Positions 1-8,831 are shown, counted from the stretch's first letter. The stretch: 64,000 nucleotides of DNA from Gemmatimonadota bacterium (GCA_026387915.1 JAPLKS010000007.1:186001-250000); one strand, 5' to 3'. Notes: generated by a model not told the origin, from the sequence alone. A program made the numbers and translations.

Positions 1-905
1 TCGTCGCGACGCTCGCGCAGTGGCGGTAAATACATCCGCAACACATTCAAGCGATAATACAAATCGCTCCGGAACGTGCCGCGCTCCACCCCTTCACGGA
101 GCGGACGATTCGTCGCCGCCACCACGCGCACATCCACCGGAATCGTGTGCGTGCCACCAACGCGCGTGACCTCTCGCGCCTCCAGCACCCGCAGCAGCTT
201 CACCTGCGTGCTGGGCGAGATGTCGCCAATCTCATCGAGAAAAATCGTCCCGCCGTGCGCGAGCTCGAACCGTCCAATCCGTCGCTCCGCCGCTCCCGTG
301 AACGCGCCCTTCTCGTGCCCAAAGAGCTCACTCTCCAGCAACGTCTCCGGCAGCGCGCCCACATTCACCGCAATGAACGCCTTACCGCGGCGCGGGCTCA
401 ACTGGTGCACGGCACGCGCCACCAACTCCTTGCCGGTGCCGCTCTCGCCCTCAATGAGCACGGTGCTACTCACCGGCGCGATCTGCTCGATCTTCACTAG
501 CAGCTCACGCACGGCTTCACTGTCGCCGTACAGCCCAGTCTCCAGCGCCAACGCCCGTCGATCGACCAAGTTCTTCACGCGCGAGAACAACTCCTCGCTC
601 GACACGGGCTTGGCCAACACCTCATTGAAACCAACGCTCCGCAACCGCGACTCCAGCTGCGGATCCCCAACGTCGGCCAAACCCAGCACCGCCGCACCAC
701 TCCACAACTGCTGGCGCACGAGGTGCAGTGTCTGCTGGTCCAGCAGATTGCCGGTAATCACAATCACGTCGGGCCGCTCGCGGGTGACCGTGCTGCCGAG
801 GTCGTCCATCGGCGAGACCATGGCCGTCTTGATCCCTGCCGCCTCGAGGGCGGCATTGAGACGGACAGCGGGCTCGACGTCAGTGAGCGTGATAAGAACT
901 TTCAT
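1..905 (-). CDS. Sigma-54-dependent transcriptional activator with degenerate receiver (3' end cut by window edge)
   Basis: The minus-strand reading frame from ATG at 905 stays open to the window edge, giving about 301 residues. Residues 1-120 look like a CheY-type receiver. After that comes an AAA+ sigma-54 interaction domain with Walker A GESGTGKE, the sigma-54 contact loop GAFTGA and a Walker B-like FLDEIGD. The frame is cut at the window edge within the AAA+ domain, so any C-terminal DNA-binding domain is off-window. The protein should activate sigma-54 promoters by ATP hydrolysis. Oddly, the usual phosphoacceptor aspartate is missing: the strand reads PDVIVITGN where active receivers have PD-x4-D. 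The N-terminal acidic pair is reduced, although the conserved lysine (AKP) remains. Phosphorylation-independent control is therefore likely. It lies about 80 bp downstream of gcvT on the same strand; targets are unknown. Confidence 0.9.
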   Translation of the reverse strand, partial: MKVLITLTDVEPAVRLNAALEAAGIKTAMVSPMDDLGSTVTRERPDVIVITGNLLDQQTLHLVRQQLWSGAAVLGLADVGDPQLESRLRSVGFNEVLAKPVSSEELFSRVKNLVDRRALALETGLYGDSEAVRELLVKIEQIAPVSSTVLIEGESGTGKELVARAVHQLSPRRGKAFIAVNVGALPETLLESELFGHEKGAFTGAAERRIGRFELAHGGTIFLDEIGDISPSTQVKLLRVLEAREVTRVGGTHTIPVDVRVVAATNRPLREGVERGTFRSDLYYRLNVLRMYLPPLRERRD

Positions 906-931
906 GAACCACGAAAGCGAGAGAACGAAAG

Positions 932-956
932 ACCGTTAACGGAGAACGGTAAACGA
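932..956. repeat. Heptamer repeat element (xxAACGG units), copy 1
   Basis: Three consecutive 7-bp units of the form xxAACGG (ttaacgg, agaacgg, taaacga) lie in the gap between gcvT and the sigma-54 activator. Read on the minus strand they are CCGTTnn units. The same unit recurs near 8,832 and 61,205. No known function. Confidence 0.5.
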
Positions 957-984
957 CGAACAACACGAGCGATCGCCAACGCCA

Positions 985-2082
985 CTAGCGATGCGATGCG
1001 CTCTTATAAAACGGCAACTCTACAATCGTCGCCTCGAGGCGCTTGCCACGAATCTCCACCTCAAACGTGTTGCCCGTCTGCGCGTGCGCGAACGGCACAT
1101 ACGCTGTCCCAATCGCAATGCCGCAGCTGGGGCTCGCCGTGCCGCTGCACACCGTGCCACTCGCCGCGCCATTCACGAACACGGGATACCCATGACGCGG
1201 GAAGCTCTTCTCGGCGATCGTAAAACCGACCAGTCGCTTCGGCACGCCAGCGGCCTTCTGCGCTTCGAGCGCGGCGCGACCAGTGAAATCGCCCTTCTTC
1301 ATTTTCACGAGCCAGCCGAGGTTGGCTTCCCACGGCGTGACCGTGTCGTCGATGTCATTGCCGTAGAGCGCCATCCCCATCTCCAGGCGCAACGAGTCGC
1401 GGCAGCCGAGTCCGGTGGGCGTCACTTTGCCGGTCGCCATCAGCGCATTCCAGATGTGGACCGCGTCTTTCACGTCGTGATACAGCTCGAAACCGTCTTC
1501 ACCGGTGTAGCCTGTGCGACTCACGACCATTGGCCCCACGCCGGCGACGTTGCCTTCGGTGAAGTGGTAGTACTTGATGTCGTCGAGCTTGATGTCCGTG
1601 AGCGTCTGCAGAATGGCCTGCGCTTCGGGCCCCTGCAGCGCGAGCAAGGCGATGCGATCAGAAATATCCTCGAGCTGCACATCAAACTTCGAAAGCTGCT
1701 GGCTGATGTGCGCGAAGTCTTTGTCCTTATTCGACGCATTCACCACCATCATCAGGTGGTCCTCGCCACGATACACGAGGCAGTCGTCTTCGAAGGTGCC
1801 GCGCTCGTTGAGTAGCCCGGAGTAGTGCACCTGCCCGATCGCGAGCGACGCCACGTTATTGGACGTCACGTAGTTCACGAACTCCACGCGCTGCGGCCCC
1901 GTGACCTTGAACTCACCCATGTGGCTCACGTCGAACAGCCCGCAGTGCTGGCGCACGGCGTTATGCTCGGCGGTGATGCCGGCGGGGTACTGAACGGGCA
2001 TCTCGTAGCCGGCAAAGGGCACCATTTTGGCGCCAAGCGCGACGTGGAGTGCGTGGAACGGGGTTTTGAGCAAGTCAGCCAT
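985..2082 (-). CDS. gcvT: Aminomethyltransferase, glycine cleavage system T protein
   Basis: A 365-residue protein that matches the T protein of the glycine cleavage system. T protein transfers the methylene group from the aminomethylated lipoyl H protein to tetrahydrofolate and releases ammonia in the cytoplasm. The N-terminus has the family signature (VPFAGYEMPVQY, then LFDVSHMGEF), followed by LQGPEAQ and SRTGYTGEDGFELY, the folate-binding core, and the normal C-terminal barrel. The length is typical. ATG at 2082 is the obvious start because the family homology begins at once. gcvH and gcvP are not in the window, and I see no glycine riboswitch-like core in the 174 bp upstream. The gene is divergent from the UbiB-like kinase gene. 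Confidence 0.96.
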   Translation of the reverse strand: MADLLKTPFHALHVALGAKMVPFAGYEMPVQYPAGITAEHNAVRQHCGLFDVSHMGEFKVTGPQRVEFVNYVTSNNVASLAIGQVHYSGLLNERGTFEDDCLVYRGEDHLMMVVNASNKDKDFAHISQQLSKFDVQLEDISDRIALLALQGPEAQAILQTLTDIKLDDIKYYHFTEGNVAGVGPMVVSRTGYTGEDGFELYHDVKDAVHIWNALMATGKVTPTGLGCRDSLRLEMGMALYGNDIDDTVTPWEANLGWLVKMKKGDFTGRAALEAQKAAGVPKRLVGFTIAEKSFPRHGYPVFVNGAASGTVCSGTASPSCGIAIGTAYVPFAHAQTGNTFEVEIRGKRLEATIVELPFYKSASHR

Positions 2083-2256
2083 TTTGAACTACCTATGGGC
2101 GGTCGATGTTGATCGATAGACCGTTCACACAGCAGGGATTGCCGCGTGTGCCGGGATAGTCAATATGCCGAAGTGGCAGGGGTGAGGGTAGGCTCAGAAC
2201 AGCTGACAGCCACTACCGGAACCTTGGCGGGCGAGATTCGTTAGTCTCACTACACC

Positions 2257-4269
2257 GTGCATACCCTCCGAATCCTCCTGGCCCTCGGGCCGCTCGTCGC
2301 CTCGTTCTTCCGAGACCGCAAACGCTGGCTCTGGTGGGGCGAGCGGATGCCGCGCACCCCCGAGTTCCACGCCCGCCGGGCCAAGTTACTGGTCAGTTCG
2401 ATCGCCGGGTTGGGCCCCACCTTTGTAAAGCTTGCGCAGGTCTTTGCCTCGCGCGCCGACCTCATTCCGGAACCGTACATCGGCGAGCTGGGGACGCTCG
2501 TGGATGCGGTGCCCCCCTTCCCTGTTTCCGTCGTCGAACGACTCGTCTGCGCCGCCTATGAGGTGCAGCGAGTAGAAGAGGTGTTTGAGACGTTCAACCG
2601 CACGCCGGTGGCCGCCGCATCGCTTGGGCAGGTGCATCGCGCCACCTACCGCGGACGCGACGTGGCCGTAAAGGTCCTCCGCCCGGGGATTGAACGCATC
2701 ATCGAACGCGACCTCGCCTCGGCGCGGCGCATCCTCGGCTGGGTGAACACGCGCTGGCCGCATCCGCACGTTGCGGGCTTAGTTGCGGTCGTGGACGAGT
2801 TCTCCGCGCGCATTCACGAGGAGCTCGATTTCCGACTCGAAGCCGAGTTCGCAGAGGAGATCGGACGAAACTTTGCCACGAACAAGCGGGTGATCATCCC
2901 CGGCGTCGTGCACGCGCTCACGCGGCAGCGCGTACTCGTGCTCGACTATATGGATGGCACTCGCATCGACAAGCTGAACGCCGGCACCGTGGACGTGAAG
3001 GGACTCGTGGCGACGCTGGTTGAAGTGTATGTGCAGATGATGCTGGTGGACGGTCTCTTTCACGCCGACCCACACCCCGGCAACCTGATGGTGGCGCCTG
3101 ACGGCCGGTTGATCCTGCTCGACTTCGGCATGGTGGTGCGCGTAGATCAACCCACGCGCGCTAAGCTGACGCGCACCGTCCTCGCGGCCATTCGGCGCGA
3201 CCCCAATGGTGTGGCCGATGGCTTCCGCGCGATGGGGCTGGTACTCCCTGGCACCGATGAAGAGACGGTGCACCGCCTCGCCGTGTTGCTCATCGTCAAT
3301 GCGTTCGCCAAGACCACGACGCAACAGCGCATCGACGCGCTGCTCGCCGATCGCGTGATGAAGACGATCTTTGATTTTCCGATCATTCTGCCGCGCGACA
3401 TGGTGTACTTCGCCCGCACCGCCGCGCTCATTGAAGGGGTGGGCACCAAGTACGATCCGTATTTTCAGGCGATCCCCATTGCGAGTCCGGTCGTGCTGCG
3501 GATGCGCACCCGCATCCTGCGCTCGGTGGGCGAGGCGGCCCAGCCAAACGCAGCCGAAATCGCGACCGTCGCCGGCTATGCGCTAGGCACGGCGGCCCGA
3601 TGGGTCGTAGATTCTTTTGCTTCCGTACAAACCACGTTTACCACGAGGTCCGCTTCGATGCGTCGTCGCCCAGGCTCCCCCGCTGCGTTGCTCGCCCTGC
3701 TCGCGCTTCCGCTCGCACTTGCTTCACGTTCCGCGCAGGCACAGGCGCTTCCCACGGTCGATCAACAAGTGGCGGCGGCGTTGCTCCCGCTCCCAAAGGA
3801 TTTGCAGGCGGGCGCCCTCGTGATGGGCTACAAGACCAAAGGGAAACTCGAGACGATTCGCGACGGCAAGAACGGTATGATCTGCCTGGCGCTCTATGTG
3901 GTGCGCGATAATTTTCACGTCGCCTGCTACCACAAGGGACTGGAGCCGTTCATGGCCCGCGGCCGCGACCTGCGCGCGAGTGGCGTGAAGGACCCTGAGG
4001 TGGACTCGGTGCGGTTCCGCGAAGTGCGCGCCGGCACGCTCAAGATGCCGACGGCAGGCTCGCTGTATTCGCTCACGACGACGAAAGAAAACTTCGACCA
4101 GGCCACCAACAAAGTGAAAGATGCGCGCCCGCTTGCCGTGGTGTACGTGCCCGGCGCGACGCCCGAAAGCCTCGGCCTCTCAGCGGCTCCGCTGCCGAAT
4201 CAACCGTGGATCATGTTTCCGGGCACGCCCAAGGCGCACATCATGATCATTGGCTCGATGCAGCCGTAA
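2257..4269 (+). CDS. UbiB/AarF (ABC1) family kinase-like protein fused in frame to a secreted domain
   Basis: The 670-residue frame starts with GTG. Residues 1-460 are a UbiB/ABC1 atypical kinase with an alanine-rich loop (VAAASLGQVH), a catalytic loop HADPHPGN near residue 269 and a DFG near 289. Family members support ubiquinone biosynthesis or lipid homeostasis, usually at membranes. The diagnostic KxGQ motif is KLAQ here (residues 58-61), an uncommon glycine-to-alanine change. From residue 468 the frame looks like the start of another protein: MRRR, a hydrophobic stretch and an AQA cleavage site, then about 180 residues of unrecognised secreted domain. GAGG lies 9 bp before ATG 3658, so a separate in-frame product starting there is plausible. 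The 3' end overlaps the convergent peroxiredoxin gene by 23 bp. Confidence 0.85.
   Translation: MHTLRILLALGPLVASFFRDRKRWLWWGERMPRTPEFHARRAKLLVSSIAGLGPTFVKLAQVFASRADLIPEPYIGELGTLVDAVPPFPVSVVERLVCAAYEVQRVEEVFETFNRTPVAAASLGQVHRATYRGRDVAVKVLRPGIERIIERDLASARRILGWVNTRWPHPHVAGLVAVVDEFSARIHEELDFRLEAEFAEEIGRNFATNKRVIIPGVVHALTRQRVLVLDYMDGTRIDKLNAGTVDVKGLVATLVEVYVQMMLVDGLFHADPHPGNLMVAPDGRLILLDFGMVVRVDQPTRAKLTRTVLAAIRRDPNGVADGFRAMGLVLPGTDEETVHRLAVLLIVNAFAKTTTQQRIDALLADRVMKTIFDFPIILPRDMVYFARTAALIEGVGTKYDPYFQAIPIASPVVLRMRTRILRSVGEAAQPNAAEIATVAGYALGTAARWVVDSFASVQTTFTTRSASMRRRPGSPAALLALLALPLALASRSAQAQALPTVDQQVAAALLPLPKDLQAGALVMGYKTKGKLETIRDGKNGMICLALYVVRDNFHVACYHKGLEPFMARGRDLRASGVKDPEVDSVRFREVRAGTLKMPTAGSLYSLTTTKENFDQATNKVKDARPLAVVYVPGATPESLGLSAAPLPNQPWIMFPGTPKAHIMIIGSMQP
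3658..4269 (+). other. Possible independent secreted protein encoded by the 3' part of the UbiB-like gene
   Basis: This marks an internal in-frame ATG (3658) preceded by a GAGG ribosome-binding sequence. From here the product is 203 residues with a classic signal peptide: positive n-region, Ala/Leu h-region and an AQA cleavage site near residue 29. The mature part has two cysteines about 14 residues apart and ends with HIMIIG. I do not recognise its family. It may be made as a separate exported protein, as a fusion, or both. Confidence 0.5.
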
Positions 4270-4735
4270 GCAGCTTGAGCGCGGCCTGAACCTCGGCAGC
4301 ATGGCCGTCGGGGTTCACCTTCTCAAAGAGTTGCTTCACTTTGCCGTCGGGGCCGATGATAACCGTGGTGCGCTGCACGCCCCAGTACTTGCGGCCGTAA
4401 AACAGCTTCTCGACCCAAATTCCAAACTGCTCGGCGAGCGCGTGGCCCTCATCGACGAGCAGCGTGAACGGAAGCTCGTACTTCTTCCGGAACTTGGCGT
4501 GTGACTTCGCCGAGTCCGGTGAGATGCCGAGGATCACGGCCTTCGCGCGTTTGAACCGAGGAAAGAGATCGCGAAACTCGCACGACTCCATGGTGCAGCC
4601 CGAGGTGTCGTCCTTGGGGTAGAAGTACAGCACGACCCACTGACCTCGCAGGCTTTTGAGCGCGACCCGCTCGCCGGTGTCGGTTTCGAGATCAAACGCG
4701 GGTGCCAACTTCCCAACTTTCACGCTCGTGGTCAC
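4247..4735 (-). CDS. bcp: Thioredoxin-dependent peroxiredoxin, BCP/PrxQ type
   Basis: A 162-residue AhpC/TSA-family thioredoxin-fold protein of the bacterioferritin comigratory protein (PrxQ) type, which reduces hydrogen and organic peroxides using thioredoxin. The signature FYPKDDTSGCTMESC carries the peroxidatic Cys47 and a candidate resolving Cys52, the CxxxxC spacing of the atypical two-cysteine subgroup. No signal peptide, so it should be cytoplasmic. The start is GTG at 4735, with GAGG about 7 bp upstream. Its 3' end overlaps the convergent UbiB-like gene by 23 bp. It is followed at close range by the TIM-barrel gene on the same strand. Confidence 0.95.
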   Translation of the reverse strand: MTTSVKVGKLAPAFDLETDTGERVALKSLRGQWVVLYFYPKDDTSGCTMESCEFRDLFPRFKRAKAVILGISPDSAKSHAKFRKKYELPFTLLVDEGHALAEQFGIWVEKLFYGRKYWGVQRTTVIIGPDGKVKQLFEKVNPDGHAAEVQAALKLLTAASSQ

Positions 4736-4760
4736 ATCATCCTCAGGGGTGTATGGCGAA

Positions 4761-5600
4761 CTAGAACGCGAGCGACTTCACGTGCGCCCAGTTCTGTTTT
4801 GCGGCGGCGAGTTCGTCGGCGGGCCCTTCTTGCTCTACGAAACACGGCTTGTTGGCGATGTCCGTGACCTCGTGCAAAAACTTGCGCAGATCGAACACGC
4901 CGGCGCCGAGTTCGGTGTCGTGCGTCCGATCGGCCACCACATCCTTCAGGTGGAAGGTGGCGTAGCGCGTGCGATATTTGGCGAGATACGCAAAGGGATC
5001 AGCACCACCGACCGTCATATTGCCGGTGTCGAGCTGTAGCCGCACCGCAGCGGGATCGGTGCGCTGCACAAACAGATCGTACGGCACTTGGCCGTCGATC
5101 GGTTTGAAGTGGTCCGGCTCGTTATGAAAGGCGAGCCAGATGCCGGCTTTGCGCGCGGCGGCGCCCGCCGTATTGAAGTGATCGGCCCATTTTCGCCACG
5201 CTTCGAGTGAATGCTGCGTTTCGGCAGGAAGGCTGGGCACAATCAGATATTGCTGGCCGATCAGTTTGGCGTCGTCGAGCGCGCGATTCCAGTCGCCGAG
5301 CAACAGTTCGGGGGCGATGTGTGCGGACGGTGCGCGAAGCCCTTCGGCGCGCAGCGTGTCGCGCACCTGCTTGGGGCTACGGCCGAAGTTGTCGAAACTC
5401 CAGAGGAGTTCGACATCCGTGTAGCCAATGGCGCGTACGGCGGCGAGGGTGCGTTCCGGGTTTTGGCGCATCGCCGCGCGCACGGAATACAGTTCGAGGC
5501 CAATACGATCGAGCTGTGCCGTTGCCCGCGGACGGAGCGGCGCGAGGTGCGCTCCCACGACTGACGTTCCCACGGCATGGAGAAAAGTGCGGCGCTTCAT
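4761..5600 (-). CDS. Tat-exported sugar phosphate isomerase/epimerase-like TIM-barrel protein
   Basis: From ATG 5600 the protein has 279 residues and begins MKRRTFLHAVG, a twin-arginine signal (RRTFL) with a weak hydrophobic core and a cleavage site near the ATAQ segment. The mature part resembles the AP endonuclease 2/xylose isomerase-like TIM barrel: GLELYSVR near the start, FHNEPDHF, LQLDTGNM and FHLKDV, which supply the usual metal-binding His, Glu and Asp residues. Such proteins isomerise or epimerise sugars; the substrate here cannot be read from sequence. The frame could be extended 21 codons upstream but the Tat signal fixes the start. It lies between bcp and argF on the same strand. 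Confidence 0.85.
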   Translation of the reverse strand: MKRRTFLHAVGTSVVGAHLAPLRPRATAQLDRIGLELYSVRAAMRQNPERTLAAVRAIGYTDVELLWSFDNFGRSPKQVRDTLRAEGLRAPSAHIAPELLLGDWNRALDDAKLIGQQYLIVPSLPAETQHSLEAWRKWADHFNTAGAAARKAGIWLAFHNEPDHFKPIDGQVPYDLFVQRTDPAAVRLQLDTGNMTVGGADPFAYLAKYRTRYATFHLKDVVADRTHDTELGAGVFDLRKFLHEVTDIANKPCFVEQEGPADELAAAKQNWAHVKSLAF

Positions 5601-5675
5601 GGCATTCCCAGGGGAAGGATGTCGCTGATGGACGGTCCCACGGACACGGTACGACGAATCCACGCACTCCCGCTA

Positions 5676-6713
5676 TCAGCGACGCCGAGCTTTCTTGGCC
5701 GGCGTCTTGGCCGGCGTCTTGGCGGACTTCGCCGTCGGTTTCTTGGTCTGTTTCTTGGGCAACGCCTTTTTCTTTTTCGCGGGTGTCAGCGATTCCCCAC
5801 CCATCAACACCGCCATCACGGCCTTTTGCGCATGCACACGATTTTCCGCCTCGTCCCACACGCGGCTCTGCGCGCCGTCCAACACGTCGGCAGTCACTTC
5901 CTCGCCCCGATGCGCCGGCAAGCAGTGCAAGAAGATCGCCGACTTGTGCGCACGATTCATCATGGCGGCATCCACGGTGTATCCCGCAAAGGCGCGCAGA
6001 CGCGCCTCTTGCTCCTCCTCATGCCCCATCGAGGCCCAGACGTCGGTGTTCACCACATGCGCCCCGTCGATCGCCTCGGCGGGATCACGTGTGAGCGTCA
6101 CTTTGGTGGCACGCGTGGCGCGCTCAAAGCACGCGGCGTCCGGCTCAAAGCCCTCGGGGCATGCGAGTGCGAGTTCAAAACCCAGCACCGCGGCCGCGTC
6201 AAGCCAGGTGTTGGCCATGTTATTGCCGTCGCCGATCCATGCGATCTTTTTTCCCTTATAACTCCCGAGAAACTGATTGACCGTGAGCAAGTCAGCGAGA
6301 ATCTGACACGGATGCTGGAGATCGGTGAGCCCGTTGATCACGGGCACATCTGCGTGAAGCGCAAGCTCTTCGACTTCCGCGTGCGCATAGGTGCGCACCA
6401 TGATGCCGTCCACCATGCGCGCGAGCACACGCGCGGTGTCGGCAATCGGTTCGCCGCGGCCGAGCTGAATGTCGCGCGGCGAGAGAAAGAGTGGATTGGC
6501 GCCCAACTGCCAGGCGCCCACTTCAAACGACACGCGCGTGCGCGTGGACGATTTGAAAAAGATCATCGCCAGCGACTTGCCCTCAAGCGGGCGGCGGCGG
6601 TACTGGCCCGTCCGCATACGCTCGGCGAGCGCAAAGAGCGCGTCGAGTTCCGGCTTCGAAAAGTCGGGAATCGCGAGGAAGTCGCGATGCGGGCAGTGCG
6701 GGCGGTCGGTCAT
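5676..6713 (-). CDS. argF: Ornithine carbamoyltransferase with lysine-rich C-terminal tail
   Basis: A 345-residue transcarbamylase. STRTR (56-60) binds carbamoyl phosphate, DLQHPCQ (131-137) and HCLP (263-266) are the ornithine-type signatures, and the SMG loop is at 228-230. It makes citrulline from ornithine and carbamoyl phosphate for arginine synthesis in the cytoplasm. The normal enzyme ends near residue 309. Residues 312-345 form an additional Lys/Ala/Pro/Thr tail with AKTP repeats that resembles a histone H1 tail. No other arginine gene is nearby. A TAGATT box lies 29 bp upstream of the start. Confidence 0.94.
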   Translation of the reverse strand: MTDRPHCPHRDFLAIPDFSKPELDALFALAERMRTGQYRRRPLEGKSLAMIFFKSSTRTRVSFEVGAWQLGANPLFLSPRDIQLGRGEPIADTARVLARMVDGIMVRTYAHAEVEELALHADVPVINGLTDLQHPCQILADLLTVNQFLGSYKGKKIAWIGDGNNMANTWLDAAAVLGFELALACPEGFEPDAACFERATRATKVTLTRDPAEAIDGAHVVNTDVWASMGHEEEQEARLRAFAGYTVDAAMMNRAHKSAIFLHCLPAHRGEEVTADVLDGAQSRVWDEAENRVHAQKAVMAVLMGGESLTPAKKKKALPKKQTKKPTAKSAKTPAKTPAKKARRR

Positions 6714-6742
6714 GGCTCACGTGGTCCAGAGGTGAGCGACGA

Positions 6743-6748
6743 AATCTA
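6743..6748 (-). promoter_or_regulatory. Candidate -10 box of argF (TAGATT)
   Basis: On the minus strand the sequence reads GCTAGATTTCG about 30 bp upstream of the argF ATG. The same TAGATTT core precedes hslV, the deoxynucleoside kinase gene and infA. I could not find a convincing -35 hexamer. Confidence 0.4.
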
Positions 6749-6768
6749 GCAGGGTTCGGGCCAAAGTC

Positions 6769-8214
6769 CTACAGAATGTACTTCCGTAGATCCTCATCCT
6801 CGGCGATGGCCTTGAGGCGGTCGCGCACGACCCGCGCGTCGATCTTTACCGGCTCCGTCCCACGGTCTGGGAGGTCGTACAGCACATCCTCGAGGAGCGT
6901 CGTCATCACGGTGTGCAACCGTCGGGCCCCGATGTTCTCCATCCGCGAGTTCACCTGCGCCGCCGTCCGCGCGATTTCCGCGACGGCGTCGGTGGTGATC
7001 TCTAGCACCGTGTTCTCTGCCGCAATGAGCGCCGCATACTGCTTGGTGAGCGCGTTCTCCGGCTCCGTCATGATGCGCACGAAGTCGGCCTCGGTCAGCG
7101 GCAACAACTCAACGCGAATAGGAAAGCGGCCCTGCAACTCGGGAATCAAATCGCTCGGCTTGCTCACGTGAAAGGCGCCCGCGGCAATGAACAAGACGTG
7201 ATCGGTCTTCACCATGCCGTGCTTCGTCTGCACGTTGCTGCCCTCAACAATCGGCAGGAGGTCGCGCTGCACCCCCTCGCGCGACACGTCGGGCCCGCCC
7301 ATCTCACCGCGCTGGCCGGCGATCTTGTCGATTTCGTCGAGGAAGATGATGCCGAGGGTTTCTACGCGCTCCAGTGCGTCCGTGACCACATCGTCAAAGT
7401 TGATGAGCTTGTCGAACTCTTCGTCGAGGAGAAAACGGCGCGCGTCGGCCACCGCGACCAGTCGTTTCTTCTTCTTGTGCGGCAACAACTCCGCGAGCAT
7501 TTCGCCGATGTTCCCGAGCCCTTCACCCATGCCGCCCGGCCCTTCGCCGCGCGCAACCTCGGGCATGGACGGCCCCGACGGCGTCACTTCAATTTCGACT
7601 TCGCGCTGCTCCAATTGCCCGTCGAGCAGCAGTTGCTTGAGCTTGTCGCGCGTGCGCTTGTGCCGCTCGCGCGAGGCTTCGAGTTCTTGGCTCACCGCGC
7701 CTTCCGCACTCGCCACAAACACCCGCTCAGCGTCGGTTCCCTTGGGAGCGGTCGGTTCAATGAATGGGGGCAACAAGAGATCGAGCAACCGGTCGTCTAC
7801 TTTGTCGTTGGCGAGATCTTCCACTTCCGTCTCGCGTTCATTCCGCACCATGTCGACCGCGCTCTCGACGAGATCGCGCACCATCCCCTCAACGTCGCGC
7901 CCCACGTAGCCGACTTCCGTGAACTTTGACGCCTCGACTTTCACAAATGGCGCGCCAGCCAGCTTCGCGAGACGGCGTGCGATTTCCGTTTTCCCCACGC
8001 CCGTGGGGCCAATGAGGATGATGTTGTTGGGCGCGATCTCGTGACGAATCGGTTCCGGCGCGCGCTGCCGGCGCCAGCGATTTCGCAGGGCAATGGCCAC
8101 CGCCTTCTTGGCGTTGTCCTGCCCCACGATGTAACGGTCGAGCTCGGCGACGATCTTGCGCGGCGTGAGATCGGCAAGTCGGGCGAGCGTCTGTTCGGTG
8201 CGCTTCGAAGTCAT
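6769..8214 (-). CDS. hslU: HslU, ATPase subunit of the HslUV protease
   Basis: 481 residues from ATG 8214. AAA+ unfoldase with Walker A GPTGVGKT (69-76), the HslU-specific opening (PRKIVAELDRYIVGQ), a charged I-domain in the middle, Walker B IIFLDEIDKIA and the C-terminal DLRKYIL tail that docks into HslV. It unfolds substrates and feeds them to the HslV peptidase in the cytoplasm. A longer frame from TTG at 8241 exists, but ATG 8214 gives the normal N-terminus. It begins 40 bp after the hslV stop and is surely in the same operon. Confidence 0.97.
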   Translation of the reverse strand: MTSKRTEQTLARLADLTPRKIVAELDRYIVGQDNAKKAVAIALRNRWRRQRAPEPIRHEIAPNNIILIGPTGVGKTEIARRLAKLAGAPFVKVEASKFTEVGYVGRDVEGMVRDLVESAVDMVRNERETEVEDLANDKVDDRLLDLLLPPFIEPTAPKGTDAERVFVASAEGAVSQELEASRERHKRTRDKLKQLLLDGQLEQREVEIEVTPSGPSMPEVARGEGPGGMGEGLGNIGEMLAELLPHKKKKRLVAVADARRFLLDEEFDKLINFDDVVTDALERVETLGIIFLDEIDKIAGQRGEMGGPDVSREGVQRDLLPIVEGSNVQTKHGMVKTDHVLFIAAGAFHVSKPSDLIPELQGRFPIRVELLPLTEADFVRIMTEPENALTKQYAALIAAENTVLEITTDAVAEIARTAAQVNSRMENIGARRLHTVMTTLLEDVLYDLPDRGTEPVKIDARVVRDRLKAIAEDEDLRKYIL

Positions 8215-8253
8215 GGGCCGGTTAGCAGAGAGCGGACACAACCGTATCGAACA

Positions 8254-8799
8254 TCATGATGCCGGTTCAATGACCGTGACGTGTTCGTTTGTATAGATGC
8301 AGATTTGCCCGGCAATAGACAGCGACTTCTGCACGATCTCGCGCGGGGTAAGCGACGTTTCCTGCAACAACGCGCGCGCCGCCGCCTGCGCGTAGGGACC
8401 GCCACTCCCGATAGCAAAGACGCCATCGTCAGGTTCGATAATTTCGCCCGTGCCACTCAGCACAAAACCCGTGTGCCGATCCACCACCACGAGTAACGCT
8501 TCGAGACGGCGCAACACGCGGTCGGAGCGCCACTCTTTGGCGAGCTCAACTGCCGCGCGCTGCAAGTTGTCGGGATGACGATCGAGCTTTTCTTCGAACT
8601 TTTCAAACAAGGTGAAGGCATCGGCGGCAGCACCGGCAAAACCCGCGAGCACCTTGCCGCCCTTGAGGGCGCGGACCTTGATAGCGTTGGCCTTCATGAC
8701 CGTGTCACCGACGGTGACTTGGCCGTCGCCGCCGATAGCGACCTGATCGCCGCGGCGGACGGCGAGGATGGTCGTGGCGTGGATGGTTGGGAGGGGCAT
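8254..8799 (-). CDS. hslV: HslV, peptidase subunit of the HslUV protease
   Basis: 181 residues, a proteasome beta-type threonine peptidase. An 8-residue propeptide (MPLPTIHA) precedes the nucleophile Thr9 in [15 protein letters not shown] and [16 protein letters not shown] follow as in other HslV proteins. Two hexamers stack with HslU to degrade unfolded or regulatory proteins. The ATG follows a TAGATT box at only 6 bp and has no clear Shine-Dalgarno sequence, so the mRNA may be leaderless. Confidence 0.97.
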   Translation of the reverse strand: MPLPTIHATTILAVRRGDQVAIGGDGQVTVGDTVMKANAIKVRALKGGKVLAGFAGAAADAFTLFEKFEEKLDRHPDNLQRAAVELAKEWRSDRVLRRLEALLVVVDRHTGFVLSGTGEIIEPDDGVFAIGSGGPYAQAAARALLQETSLTPREIVQKSLSIAGQICIYTNEHVTVIEPAS

Positions 8800-8805
8800 C
8801 TGACA

Positions 8806-8811
8806 AATCTA
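8806..8811 (-). promoter_or_regulatory. Candidate -10 box of hslV, suggesting a leaderless transcript
   Basis: On the minus strand TAGATTTGTCAG directly precedes ATG. Six bases separate the hexamer from the start codon, so transcription should begin at or beside the A of ATG. The deoxynucleoside kinase gene has the same layout. Confidence 0.5.
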
Positions 8812-8831
8812 TCCTAGGCCGTGATCGGTCG

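Noticed and set aside
2083-2256. Possible glycine riboswitch upstream of gcvT
   Set aside because: No recognisable conserved glycine-aptamer core in either strand of the 174-bp gap.
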